Source: Litsea cubeba (Eukaryota > Streptophyta > Magnoliopsida > Laurales > Lauraceae). From it: a stretch of DNA of 64,000 nucleotides. The notes under the pieces were generated by a model. That model worked only from the letters and a program-made list of their open reading frames with translations, did not search any database and was not told the DNA's origin. The DNA is taken from positions 24,152,806 through 24,216,805 of the forward strand of contig CM022949.1 in assembly GCA_012931725.1 (NCBI GenBank), written 5' to 3'. Shown here one piece after another: positions 14,801 to 26,100 of this stretch. The position numbers were made by a program, and so were the translations under genes. Position 1 is the stretch's first letter; each line of letters starts with the position of its first letter.

Positions 14801-15888
14801 GCACTTCAGTTCAGTTTACTTAGCAGGTGTCCGAACACGGATTCATTCATCTAATAAACATTAAAATAGAACTTAAGTTTGGACAGTATCAATTTCAACA
14901 GCATGATCACCTAAGACCAGTTAAAAAACCACCATGGACCCAAGGACATATGTGAGGCAGGCAATCCTTTACTCAAACCTTTTCTTAACATTTTCTTTCT
15001 CAAGTGACCTAGAGAAGCAGAGAGATTACAAAGCATAAAATCAGCCCATCTAAGACCACAAAAAGCATTGTAGAGCTGCAAGATCCTAAATCTAGCATGT
15101 GATCAGGATGCAACCAAAATCCAATCAGTTGAAAACTTTTGGCACAATTGATGAGTTCTGGTTGCTTGGAAATCTAACCCATGGGAGATTGGACTAGCTT
15201 TTCCACATCACCAAATATAGAAACACACTTCATGCAGAAGAAAAAAAATGCAAAAAATTCCATACAAACAAAATCAATACAACAAATTAAATACAAATGG
15301 ATTGCAAAATACATATGAACAACACATCAAATTCATCATTCAAGTGGGGGAACAGAATAGTTACTTTTAACCTTGAGTCTTCCCACAACGATTTCAGCTC
15401 CAAGTCAGAGTTCGATTCCACGATTCCCCGAGGTAGAGATCCCGAAAACTCGAACCGATCAAACTCCATGTCCTAACAAAACCAAAACCAAACACATCAA
15501 GAAAGAAAAAAATAATAATAAAAGAGAAAAGAGGGGCTCCTTTCTTCGATTCTCTGTCTCTCACCTTGGATGATGCAAAAGGACCCCCCAACGTCTCCAA
15601 CTGCAACAAACAACAGCCATTAATTAATGAAGGTGAGAGGTCAAATCAAATCGATGGAGAAAGAATTGATGAAATCGCGTAAAATGAAGAGAAATTTGTG
15701 AAATGAAATACGCTCAAATGCTCTAAGTGGAATTTAGTGGTGGCGAAGACGATGAGCGCCATCAAAACAGCAAGAAAACCGAAGAAAAGCCGCGATCTCA
15801 ACACTATTTTTCTCAGCTCCGTTCTTTTCTCCATGGATCGATCTTCGATTTGAGAAAAAGGGAGGAGAGGCATTACGAAGCGTTTCAT
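1187..15888 (-). CDS. DUF707 family (PF05212-type) type II membrane protein, 13 exons
   Basis: This is a plant DUF707 protein, the family annotated as lysine-ketoglutarate reductase trans-splicing related; its biochemical role is not established. Exons on the minus strand: 15712-15888, 15565-15600, 15365-15472, 14508-14591, 14261-14379, 13982-14083, 10417-10533, 10260-10322, 7147-7213, 6291-6344, 5323-5412, 4124-4162 and 1187-1315. They sum to 1,185 nt, all phases join, and the product is 394 aa, the usual family length. Visible in order: a basic N-terminus and one hydrophobic segment (about residues 33-50, signal anchor), LPRGIVESNSDLELKSLW, LLAIPVGIKQKQNVDVIVRK, FHYDGNVDGWNDLEWS, IFLWDEDLGVENF, GLEISQPALDPDQSEIHH, APVFSRAAWRCVWHLIQ, GWGLDMKLGYCAQGDRTKK, VGVIDSEFIVHQGIQSLGG and RRQSTAELAIFRKRW, with the stop at 1187-1189. 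A second in-frame ATG at 15834 could be the true start; it keeps the anchor. Exons 2 (36 nt) and 12 (39 nt) are easily missed. The gene appears intact. Confidence 0.93.
1316..4123 (-). other. Intron 12 of the DUF707 gene, with an LTR-like insert
   Basis: This 2.8-kb intron has no supportable gene. From about 2,724 to 3,010 the sequence resembles a small LTR: it begins TGTTAGGGCC, has a TATA-like CTATATATGGAGGG near 2,943, and shares GGGTT/AAATGGG wording with the Copia LTR at 32,327. Ends and target duplication are not clear. The rest is AT-rich with an A-run at 2,640-2,659. Confidence 0.35.
4163..6290 (-). other. Introns 10 and 11 of the DUF707 gene
   Basis: Apart from exon 11 (5323-5412) I find no gene here. 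The ORFs at 3.9-4.5 kb and 5.0-5.3 kb overlap splice-defined exons or carry no recognisable domain. Confidence 0.4.
5823..5886. repeat. (AG)n microsatellite, about 32 copies
   Basis: An uninterrupted AG dinucleotide run of 64 nt lies in intron 10 of the DUF707 gene. It is expected to vary in length. Confidence 0.97.
7214..10259 (-). other. Intron 8 of the DUF707 gene: possible retropseudogene piece and repeats
   Basis: Two things stand out. Around 8,040-8,400, plus-strand frames give a His/Tyr-rich stretch (for example YKHPNPNVYTHQYGYG, then HHKADDHHQAKGSYQYED before a stop), interrupted upstream by stops and shifts. It could be a decayed copy of an unknown gene. At 8,530-9,060 a repeat carries CTTAAAAACCGGCAGAGTC at one end and GACTCGACTCGACTC, CTTAAAATC at the other, with frequent GACTC motifs. 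The remainder is AT-rich, with long T tracts at 7,570-7,620. Confidence 0.3.
7254..7335. repeat. Compound microsatellite (AAC, AAAT, GATGAT/AGT units)
   Basis: Consecutive runs of AAC, AAAT, ATGATAATG and AGTAGT lie in intron 8 of the DUF707 gene. They produce the D/N/V-rich ORF that follows, which is not a gene. Confidence 0.85.
11528..13990. repeat. Duplicated segment, copy A (DUF707 intron 6)
   Basis: This stretch from intron 6, ending a few bases inside exon 6, occurs again in direct orientation at 18,331-20,485. Matching landmarks are GTAACCCTAGGTGACAACTC (11,529 and 18,333), the microsatellite/A-rich block near 11.95 and 18.8 kb, the TCTAAAGTGGTATGTACAAG block (12,541 and 19,262), and GTGTAACATAACTGTGAGTT (13,951 and 20,445). 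Identity looks near 85-90% by eye. Confidence 0.88.
12620..12870. repeat. Insert present only in copy A of the duplicated segment
   Basis: Compared with copy B (break near 19,350), copy A carries about 250 extra bases between CCCAGCAGTC and the CAATTCAAAA..TTTTCTCAATC block. It includes an AT-rich piece starting TGTTGAAGAATAAATTTG that resembles a short LTR. Ends and target duplication were not resolved, so a deletion from copy B is also possible. Confidence 0.45.
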
Positions 15889-16110
15889 GTAAAAGTTGGT
15901 TTTTTGAGAAGAGGAGGATTTCAGAGAAAGAGAAGAGATTCCTCTCGAGCCAAACGGATTGGAGAAACCGCTTTTTGTGATCTGTAGATTTCTGCTTTTT
16001 TCTTGATGGGAGAAAGCGAGAGAGTGGGAGATACTTTTCCAGCCAATTCAATGTCTTCGAAGCGAGATTTTGGGGATTTATTTTGGATCGAAAGGAAATT
16101 AAGCCATGAG
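15889..16110 (-). promoter_or_regulatory. 5' leader and promoter-proximal region of the DUF707 gene
   Basis: This stretch upstream of the start codon is rich in CT on the minus strand, as plant leaders often are. I see no convincing TATA box close to a clear start, so the transcription start is not placed. An ATG near 16,106 would open only a two-codon upstream ORF. Confidence 0.35.
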
Positions 16111-18330
16111 AGAGTTACATTACATCGGGGTTTTGTCTCCTCGTGATGGTCGCGGCACAGGACAAGATATATCCATACGTGTATTATGGGTCGAGACACT
16201 CGGCTTCACGACACATGGCTGGTCCGAGCCTTGGGCCTCGCCCTCAAATAAAGTGCATGTCGGATCATGGGAAATTTTCCAAAAGGTATAAAAGAATTTG
16301 AATATTTCAAAAAATATATAAACAAAGAATTCACAATTATTTGATCTAAGTTCTCTTCCTAAGATTTTTTGAGAAATGACAAAAATACCTCTTTCTCTTA
16401 TGATAGGCATTTATCTTTTTTCTCCAAAATTAGTCATTTTGATTTTAATCAGCATAACCATTTAATGAAGCTAATTTTTTTAATGATTTGGAATCTCCTC
16501 TTTTAATCATTTATGCACAAAGGTAATAAAAGTAAGCCCCACTCAGTCATTTGGATTGAAATTTATTATTTCTCTTAAATGAGCTATAAAAAGAATTTTT
16601 TTGAAAAAAAAGTTGCATAAGGGTATTTTTGTCATTCCTCATAATTTTTTATGGAAATGAATTGATTGAATGAATTGTGGACAATTTTCATACTTTTTTT
16701 TAAATATTCAAATATTCATAAATATATATTTTTTTTTAAATAAGTAAGAAGTTTTATACCTTTTTGAAAATCTTCCTCCTTCAACTTTCTCTCATGGGCC
16801 CAGTTATGGCCCAGTTATGGGGTGTGGACCGTGAGGAACATGGAGGAGTATAAAAAAACCAATCAATCAAGTCAAATTATCATGGCCCTTGATTTAATGG
16901 CTATAAAGTTCAGTGGCATTTTAACAATGATTTTTTCCTTAAAATCGATCAAACCTTAGATAAATGTTTGATGACAGTGAAACTGATAGGCCACGATAAT
17001 GTGAAACCTCGCATTCAAAAGTGGGCAAAAGTAGTCCGTTGAATGGTATATACAATTGCTCGTAGGAGGATATTTCTTTATATTTACAAATAACACAGGT
17101 ATGACATCAGTGGGGGCATTGGATTTGAGACTCTCTGATGAACTTCAAACCATTCAATATGTGATGTATTTGTGGATGAAAATAAATCAGATGGATTTAG
17201 AATTAATTTTATGGATAAAATGATCAGATAGATTTTGAGGGTTTTGGGGTTTCGAAATTAGGTGACGTTGATTGGTACATTTTTTGTGGGCCTTGAAGGG
17301 CTCGGAGTCATTTCATGTGTGCAGTATGTGGGGTCCAATGGCCTGCTTGATTGAGTATAATTCTCATGTGCTAACTGCTAAGATTCCAAGAGTCCCATAA
17401 ATATCATGGTGGTTTTCAGAGGGACCACCGACCACCGGTTAATTTATTTGAGAATTTCCCGACACGCCACGCCTGTTTATTGATAGGTACTTCTAACAAG
17501 AATTTGTTGATACTAAGGAAAATTTTCTCACTTGGGAGTGGACGTTGGGACAGTCACCAAAGCATGCATGTTGAGGTCCTTATTTTTTCAAAATGCTATG
17601 CCCCAAGAGTTGGGATTCTAAATTCCATTACAAAAGGTTATACCTGAATGGGAAATTCGAAGTCAAATATTGTATAATATTTACGTATCAGAATTTATAA
17701 CAAGAATTTTGAATGTTATTTCTTTTTTTTTTACGGTCCCCTTTATTTGAAATGTCAAATGCCTTTCAACGTAATTTCAAATTCAAGTCATCTAAAAGGT
17801 CTTAAATGATCTTTTGGAATTTCATTTTCTTTGTATCTTGTTGGAATTTCAAATGCTCCGCCAAGAATAGGAAGAAAGTAAGAATTTGAAATTCTCTCAT
17901 ACGTGAATTATTGGAATTCTAGTAAAGAAACAGAATGGGCCCAAAGAACACCTAAATTCTTAATACAAGAATCCTCACAATTATTGAAAAAATAAAAAGG
18001 TTATCTAGGACAAGAGTGAATCATTTATTTGGAGTGGCTTAAAATTCTAATGAGTGGACTTCAATTAAATATGCTTCTAAACTCACATATGCACATTCAC
18101 TAAGATCCTCAAAAAAACTACCATCAAACTTGCTCTTAGTAGGACCATGTAAAAAATGGGTCACTTCTTTAACCCAATCCATTACCATCCCTGATACCCC
18201 TTTCTTACATGTTAATGTAATCTACAACCCACCGGGCTGGGCTGGGCTGGGCTGAGGTATATCCACGTCCATATGGCCTAAGCCCACCCACCACCCATTT
18301 AGTCAGTTGAGTCAGAATGGGTTTTTTAGG
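16111..18330. other. Intergenic region upstream of the DUF707 gene
   Basis: This is AT-rich sequence without a supportable gene. It contains GGGCCCA and GGGTGGGC motifs near 16.8 and 18.25 kb and a short tandem GGGCT run at 18,236-18,252. I recognise no transposon ends here. Confidence 0.4.
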
Positions 18331-20485
18331 AGTAACCCTAGGTGACAACTCCTATGCTTGCAATGGGTTGAAGATTGAGGTGATGACTCCAAGACCTCTC
18401 ATCTTATATCAATTAGCCTACACACACAAATATATGTACACATCTAAAAGCAATAGCCAATAATAGTTTGTATGCAACCAATAAAAAAATAACAATAACC
18501 AATGTATATGCACTAGTATGTATTAAGTGCATCTTAGAGAATTAAACATCACAATAATACCACATGAAATAAGTGCACTCTCTCTTTTTGTGATGATAAA
18601 ATGTATATTACAGTCAAAGATTCAGATGCTTGTGTCAGCACTTTGTTTACAGTATTTCCATTATTTATTTGTGCAAGTAGAAGATATGCTCTGTCTAATA
18701 TCATCATCATCACTATTTACCAAAGAAACATATATATCATCATCATCACTATCTTAGTCTTCTTCTGTCAATCCGAGATTAATTAATGTGTTGTCAATCA
18801 AAAAAGAGAGAGGAACAAAAAAAAAAAAGAAGAACAAGAACAAGAAAAGCCTAAACCAGACAATATCTACCTGCAAAAATGAAATGATCAAAGGTAACAT
18901 AGATCAACATCATCACCATAGCCAAGTTCCATCTATTTATAAATATATCATTCTGTGTCAAAACGTGCACTTCATTTTGTATTTGAACAATATCGGCCAC
19001 TAATAGGACAGTTAATGGCTAACTAAAGATAAAGAACAAGCAGAAAATAAATTCAATGTACAACATCCTCTGGTTATGAACACGCGAGGAAAAATAGAAA
19101 AGAAAACCATAAGAATTTGCAGAAAATTAAGAAGAAATAAAGAAACTATCTAGTGGTAAGTGGTTGGCAACTTAAAACATCGATGCTACAAAAGTTGAGC
19201 AGCTAAACAGTAGTAATTGTTTAAGTTTCAGGATCATGGAGAACATATTGAAGAAAAGATCTCTAAAGTGGTATGTACAAGGGGCTTGGCAAAAAATTGA
19301 TTCAGTACTGATGCAGGCCGTTTACTGGCCCATTGGGCCCAGCAGTCAGTGTCAATCAGATACAAAACAAAAAACAAAAAAAAAAAAAAAACAATTCAAA
19401 AGGATTTTCTCAATCTTTGGTAACTAAAATTTAGATGAAAATAGAATCAAACATGTGAAGGGATTTGCATAATTGGTGGAGGTTCACTATACAACAATGT
19501 ACTCTCTTTTTTCCAAGGCAGTCAATGAAGCAGAATTTTTTTTCTTCCTTTTGACTGGTAACTTGACTAGTGAGCACCTTTCACTGTACCACAGATTCTT
19601 GTCCTCAATGAAGTACAATTATTCTCTTTATAATTTTGATGTCAAATCTATCTATGGTATGATATCTAGACATTTGGTGGGCTTCAAGCTTAGACTTGGA
19701 CAGTAATCATTGGTTACCCTTCCTCTGCCTTGCTGTAATAATCTTGGCAAGAAAATGATGCAAGAAGGGAAGTTTAGGATGGAATAGGGCCACCCACAAA
19801 TCGCAATGGTTGAGAAGATTCTGCTGGCAGCTGAAACTCAGTTACTTTCATTCAGGTATCAACCAGTTAGTTATATGACAGTATATGATCCCACGTGGGA
19901 CTGCATGAATGGCCTGTGCAACCTCAGAAAAGATGGGAGTGGACCAAGTACATGAAGGAATTGAAACCCAGGAAAAAAAATGCACATCTTTCCAATAAGA
20001 TGGACAAGATTTCACTAGTATGCAAACAAATAAAAAAAGAAATTCGATCAGTTAATTTTGCATAGTTACATCTAAACTAGAAATATGAATATGCATGTGT
20101 GCAGGCTACACAACGGTGCAAGGATGTAAGCCCCCAGATATATTTTACTCAGACAATTTCCATCATCAAACTCGCAATTTCATTTGTCAAACATTACATT
20201 TCATTTCAAATGAGTTTGAAACCTACTAAGATTTGAGAGAAAACATCCAAAACAATTTTCAAATGATTGGCATGTACAAGTTACATGTAAGGAATCATAA
20301 TTACCTACAAGGTAAGGAGGAAAAAGTGAACCAAATCCCAACAACAACTAAGCACATTAAAAAATTGAAATACTTGGGCTGTTAGTTTGGAACAAAACAG
20401 TATCGTCATTACAAATCAAGTAAAACAAACATTGAAGGACATGGTGTAACATAACTGTGAGTTACAAAGAGTACGTTGGAGGGAA
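18331..20485. repeat. Duplicated segment, copy B (intergenic)
   Basis: This is a direct, diverged copy of DUF707 intron 6 (see 11,528-13,990). The homology stops just after the position matching the exon 6 splice donor, where GTACGTTGGAGGG replaces the exon sequence. Only about seven exon bases are retained, so it carries no coding exon. Confidence 0.88.
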
Positions 20486-22514
20486 AGGAAAAATGCACAC
20501 CTGATGGCCAACTTGGTGTAACATAACTGGAATTCAGGGATCACTTTAAATCCACAATGTGACACAAACTACGCTTTGTTAATGAAGACAATATAAATGA
20601 ATTAAAGAAAGGAAAAAAATGCACACCTGATGAGACGGGCTTTGATTGTCACATTGATCAAACTGCTTCCCGTTATATAAACACCCCTGATTATGTTACA
20701 AAAGAACCCCTAATTCTTAGAGACTGAAATTCTAAAAAAGACATCATAGATATTTCATACCAAGTGGCTCCCAAGACCGATGTGCCTATTGAGAAGGTGC
20801 TGCCAATGGTTGAGAAAGTGTAGGGTGAGATCTGCACGAGCGAGTGCACAAAGTTGATTATGCCATGGCCATCAGTTTTATCTCCAAGCCTTTTCTGTTA
20901 GATGCGGATTCTGCTGTGGAAAAGAGGGTTAGGACTTCAATCTAGGGGGTGCCATGAGATTTAGAGCTTCTTTTTCACTATTCATAATTTCATACCGATC
21001 AGAACTGAGGCTCGCGAAGAAAGAGAACTTGAAAGAAGAAGAGGAGTCGGGGAGGAGTGTTATGCTTATGCAGACGTTTTGCAGGAATTGATAAGAGATC
21101 TATCCAAGGTTGAATCGGTTTCAAATTGTGGACTAATAAGACATAAAATGAGTATTAATGGGAAAAAAAACGAAAAGGATTGAGTACAAAAAGTTGGGAA
21201 GGAGTTAACACGTAACGTATTGAGTGGCGGTTGCTGAATATATAATTGATAATGAACAAAATTCATTTGTATTCATTTCATATTAAACCACAAGAATTTG
21301 ATGGTGCAAAATTATTTGGAATGAGAAGCAAATATCATTGAAAAAAAAAGGAAAAGGTTTTACCTTCGTGAGTATGATATCCAGAACCTCTCTCCCTAAT
21401 TTTGAATCACAAAATTTTACCTTCATGGCTAACAAACAACAGAGATTTGTGAGAGGAAAGAGAGAGAAGAGGAAAACGTTATTGGAATGGGAAGAAAAAC
21501 CAAAAGGGATAACTGAATTTAAAAAAGCAATGAGCAGTGGTGAAGAAGAGGGACGGTGCCTTTCTTTTTTTTATTACAACAAAGAGAGATAATGAAAAGA
21601 GATTGTGTATAGCAACAAAGGCCCGCCCGTGCCAAGAAAATCAAAATGTATTTAATATTAATGTTTTACTAAATTGAAAATATTATAAAATAATATTTAT
21701 TATAAAAAAGAAAACCACAAGCTCAGTTTCACGACTAAATTAATTTGTTTATAAAAGTTAGTTTTGTAACTCTAATGCAATCTAGCTTTGAAATTAGTAT
21801 AAAAGAATTATAAACAAGAGAGTAATGCTGGTGATAATTGAGTATCTTGTTTAAATAAAAAGATCCTAAGCGTGCTTAGATGCATGAGTAGTTGGCCATC
21901 TTGGATTAATAACTTTTAAACAATTATTAAAAAAAATGATTTTTTTTGTTAAAATCATTTAATGGTGGGCCAAGAAATACAAACAAAATGGGACTCGCTA
22001 TCAGATATCATTACCCATTGTATTATTAGCTATGTGCCAAATTTTACTAGTATCAATGTTGGTCCACTATCGTACAATCATAGATAATCTTAGTGCACAG
22101 CCATCAGATTTTACTATTAAACTATTACAAAGAAATAAAAAATTTATTACAACCTGTTTGGCTGTGGGCCCAGAAAAAAAATTCAAAATGAGACCGCCAT
22201 ATGATGTCAAATAGATGGAAAAGCCCACGCCATGTTAATGACTATTAGAGCACACTCTGAAGAAACTATTTATAATCTTAATCATTGATGCGCATTCTAT
22301 GGTGGGAATTGTTCTCCCCCTCAATTATTTGCACAGAACAAAAACAAAGAAGAAGAACACTCCCAAAAGCCTAGAGTAATAAAGGAGAACATAATCACTA
22401 ATATCCATAATATCCATACCATAATAGACAAAACAATTCTAAAATATCCAACAACCATATCCATAATATCCAACCAAAAACTACCTATACCACTAAAATC
22501 ATAACCAACAAAAA
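20486..22514. other. Intergenic region downstream of the SWEET gene
   Basis: No gene can be supported. Near 20,530 an 18-base stretch (TGGAATTCAGGGATCACT) is the reverse complement of DUF707 intron sequence at about 14,411-14,428, a possible rearrangement scar. Around 20,760-20,820 a short open stretch (APKTDVPIEKVLPMVEKV, then a stop) is not recognised. The rest is AT-rich. Confidence 0.35.
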
Positions 22515-22874
22515 CTACCCATAGTTTTCTTCTAAAATTTCAAATACATTTAGTTTTTTACGGTTAAGCCAATCCAGATAATTCTGCTTCCTTGATTGGA
22601 AGTCAGGATTATGAAGCAGCTGCGGAGCAATTTCATTTTGAAGCCCTCTAGTGTACTCGCTCATCCTTTCCAAGCTCCGATTCAAATTCTTATAGTGTGT
22701 CGGGAGTCCATCCAGTTCAACCTCAATCTCCGTTACTCTGTTCTTAAAGTCTCTTATTGAGCCTTGCTTTTCTACTTTCTCTCTCATTAAAGCCCCACAA
22801 ACTTCTGTACGACGGTTGATTTCATCCCTCAAATATTTGAGGATATTGTCGTCATGAGCATTGTTAACCCTCAT
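22515..22874 (-). CDS. Probable 3' part of the SWEET tail: 119-aa coiled-coil ORF
   Basis: This minus-strand ORF of 119 codons lies just downstream of the SWEET tail exon. The product is charged and strongly helical with heptad-like spacing (ILKYLRDEINRR, VTEIEVELDGL, LERMSEYTRGLQNE) and ends EILEENYG before a stop. It is probably the continuation of the coiled-coil tail started at 23,350-23,171. A candidate splice from GA/GTATAT (about 23,178) to AAAG/TCCACC (about 22,890) would keep phase, but its acceptor lacks a pyrimidine tract. The first 83 codons lie within one arm of the 22,632-23,170 inverted repeat and the last 36 outside it. I do not recognise a domain. Confidence 0.5.
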   Translation of the reverse strand: MRVNNAHDDNILKYLRDEINRRTEVCGALMREKVEKQGSIRDFKNRVTEIEVELDGLPTHYKNLNRSLERMSEYTRGLQNEIAPQLLHNPDFQSRKQNYLDWLNRKKLNVFEILEENYG

Positions 22875-23170
22875 AGTTTGAGGTGGACTTTCACCATGCC
22901 TTAACTTTGAACTCTCAGGATCAAACTATGAGGGTTAACAATGCTCATGACGACAATATCCTCAAATATTTGAGGGATGAAATCAACCGTCGTACAGAAG
23001 TTTGTGGGGCTTTAATGAGAGAGAAAGTAGAAAAGCAAGGCTCAATAAGAGACTTTAAGAACAGAGTAACGGAGATTGAGGTTGAACTGGATGGACTCCC
23101 GACACACTATAAGAATTTGAATCGGAGCTTGGAAAGGATGAGCGAGTACACTAGAGGGCTTCAAAATGAA
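22632..23170. repeat. 250-bp inverted repeat with a 39-nt loop
   Basis: Arm 1 is 22632-22881 and arm 2 is 22921-23170, with a 39-nt spacer. Reading one arm against the reverse complement of the other I found no mismatch, and both encode the same 83 residues on opposite strands. Transcribed from the SWEET promoter, it would fold into a long perfect hairpin. A recent inverted duplication or an assembly or read fold-back artefact are both possible. Confidence 0.95.
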
Positions 23171-26100
23171 CTCGTATATACTCAGCGTTCAATCTCTTAA
23201 TTTCATTCAGCCCAACAATAAAGAGTTCACAGTAACGGTGTTGGTTCATGTTTTCAATTAGTGCATTAAGAAGCTGCTCATTAACTTGGATCATATCCGG
23301 TGTCTGATTCTTTAAATCATTTACGCCATCTCGGATATCGCGCATGGTCACTGCAGTACATAGTTTAAAACATAAATAATGAGAAGGGGAAGCAACCAGA
23401 AATATAGAATTAAAAAAAAAAACAAAAACAAAAACTTACGCGATTTTGTAGGTCTCCTCACCCGCTTCACAACATGGATGCAAAATAGTACTATGCCAGT
23501 TCCGAACCAAATAGCATTTGGCACCTGCAATGAAACATTCATGTCATCACTATTACGGTGATAATTGGGTCTTACAGTGTTGAATGTGAATCTAATGGCA
23601 TCACTATTACAGTGATAATTGGGTCTTACAGTGTGTGTGAATCTAATGTTTAGAGCCAAACTCAAGGGATCAATGTCTTGGTTGTAGATAGATTTGTTTG
23701 TATTTAGTATGTATGCTTACTTTATCAGTGAAAATCTAGTGCAAAGGGTGGAACTTAAAGAAAAATGGAAGTCTTCGATTTTCTTTTTTCCTTTACCCTG
23801 ACACACACCTATGATTCATCAATTCCCTACCACCCCACCACCCTCGTTGAATAAGCAATAAGCCAAATTTGACACATTTGCTTATTGCCTACTTTTGGAT
23901 TAAAAACAAAACGTTTCCTTTAAAATGTCAGGAATTTAGGACTAAAATTTAAGGGCCTAAGACCGAAAGGTCATATTTTGCAGTTTTAAATTGCAATGAA
24001 AAGTCTTTATGCTCATTTCAACCACCCAAGTAACTATAACTCATCCACGTGGGGTTCACCTAAAGTTAGGTGCGAACAGTGTGCAAGAGATCATAAATTC
24101 TTCTTAAGTTGAAAACATGTCCTAATTCTTTCTTCCATATCAAGGTTAAAAACCTGGACTGGTATATACGCCGTCAACTCTAATTCATCTTGCAGATAGG
24201 CACCCTTCACATGATGTTACCCAGGGCCTACTCATGATACTCTGTGGTGCTTCGAAGGTCCACTTGTTCCATTCATCCTCCATATCGTTATGATTGTTTA
24301 TCACATTCATCGTTGCTTGTTGCTCTGTATGTACTACTTACACCTAACAACTATTCACAAGTTGTAAAGCATGATTGTTGGCACTAGGTTATGAAAGAAT
24401 TCACCACTATCCAGCAAAATAATACATGGGACATTGTACCTTGTTGCTCGCATGCTAAGCTTATGGGTATATGTCAAACTGAAGCCAGATGAGTCATTGG
24501 ACATGTATAAAGCATGTCTAGTGGCTTTGGGTAATTGCCAAAAATATGGGATTCACTATGATGATTTACGAGATTTTTGCTCAAATTGCTAAAATGACTT
24601 TGGTCTGAGTTCTATTAGCTATTGTTGCTTTCCAATCACGACCTTTGTCTCAAATGGACATCAAGAATGCTTTTCTGGATGTAAATCTTCAAAGAGAATG
24701 TCATAGAAGTATCTACAAAAAAATGGAGCTAACATTGAAGATATACAAAAAATGTACATCTTCATCAATGTTAGCTTTATTTTTTGTAGATACTTCTTTG
24801 GCATTCTCTTTGAAGATCTACATGCAGAAAAGCATCCTTGATGTCCATTTGGGACAAAGGCCATAGCTAATAGAACTCAGACCATAGTCATTTTAGATAT
24901 TTCCTATGCCAGCTACCGTATCCATTTCCTCTCATTCTTGTCAACAATTCCACATGGCTGGAAGAAGCCTCAAGGTTGATGTGTTTTGTGATTTTTACAC
25001 TAGGATCATGGTGTGCTAAACATGATGTTAGGTGTGATTTGGGGGAAGAATTGGGTGGGTGGGTGGGCGTGGGAGGGAGGGGAGTGTGGGTGTTTATCCC
25101 ATCATCTCAAATCATAAGAGTCTTAAAGACATTGCCTCTCAATCTATTTCAAGGAAGATCAAAGCAAGAGAATTGTCAAGCTTTTGGAAGGCCCGGATTC
25201 GTCAAAGATCGACATCAAGTTGTGCCAACTAAGTCTAGGAAATTAGGACCAAAACCATTCCCTTAGTAGCCCTAAAAACGCTAGCCTTATAAACTGGGCC
25301 TTTCAATAGGTTTTTAGAGCTAAGAAACTGGGCATTTTCATTCTTAAAAACTGCCCAGAATTCGGCCAGCTTTTCGGTAAGTTGGAAATTTGCAGCTTTT
25401 AGAAGAACTGTGTTCGGCCAGATGCTCGGCCTGCCTTCGGCCTCCATTCGGCCAGCCAAATATTAAAATTCTGTGCATAAAATTCAAGTCTTATGACCGT
25501 TGTACTATCCGTTGGAAACAGTAGATAGCCGAATCCCATTTCGGCCAGCCGAACAAAGAGCCATTAGAGCTTCATTTATAAATATCTAGAGCTAGTTTTT
25601 CACCCTATCCAATGCTATTATCAAGAGCTCTCATTCTCATACATTGCTAATCCATCCCAAGCTCTCTACCAAGCTCTCTAAGCTTCTTCCAAACACACCT
25701 AGACCCTATCTAAGCAAATCCAAGAGCTATCTTAGCTCAAAGAGTGTGTGATTTGAGAAGTATACCTAGGTTCTTGTTCTTCAAGAGTGAAATCTATATC
25801 ACCATAGAACCTAAACCTCTTCTACTTGGTTGAGCACTCCAACTGGCTCATCATCTTTACCAAGCTATCATCAAGAGGTCAAAGCTTCAACTGCGGTTCA
25901 AGCTTCGCAAGAACACTCTCAAGACTTCGTCAAGAGGCAAGTGTACTACTTTCATCAAAACTCCACATCTCTGAACATTGTAAGAGTGGCTTATTTCTGT
26001 GTGATCTAACCACTATAAAAACTGTGTGAGGGGGAGTAAATCTGTGTGATTGAACCTCCTTATCAAAAGCATAAGTGCATTGTAATTCTTAGAGACATAA

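Noticed and set aside
15734..16051. 105-aa minus-strand ORF overlapping DUF707 exon 1
   Set aside because: Different frame from the spliced DUF707 frame and no ATG start; the family match lies in the other frame.
22883..23200. Plus-strand 105-aa ORF with the same residues as the minus-strand ORF
   Set aside because: It is the other arm of the inverted repeat, starts at GTG, and ends a few codons after the arm; not an independent gene.
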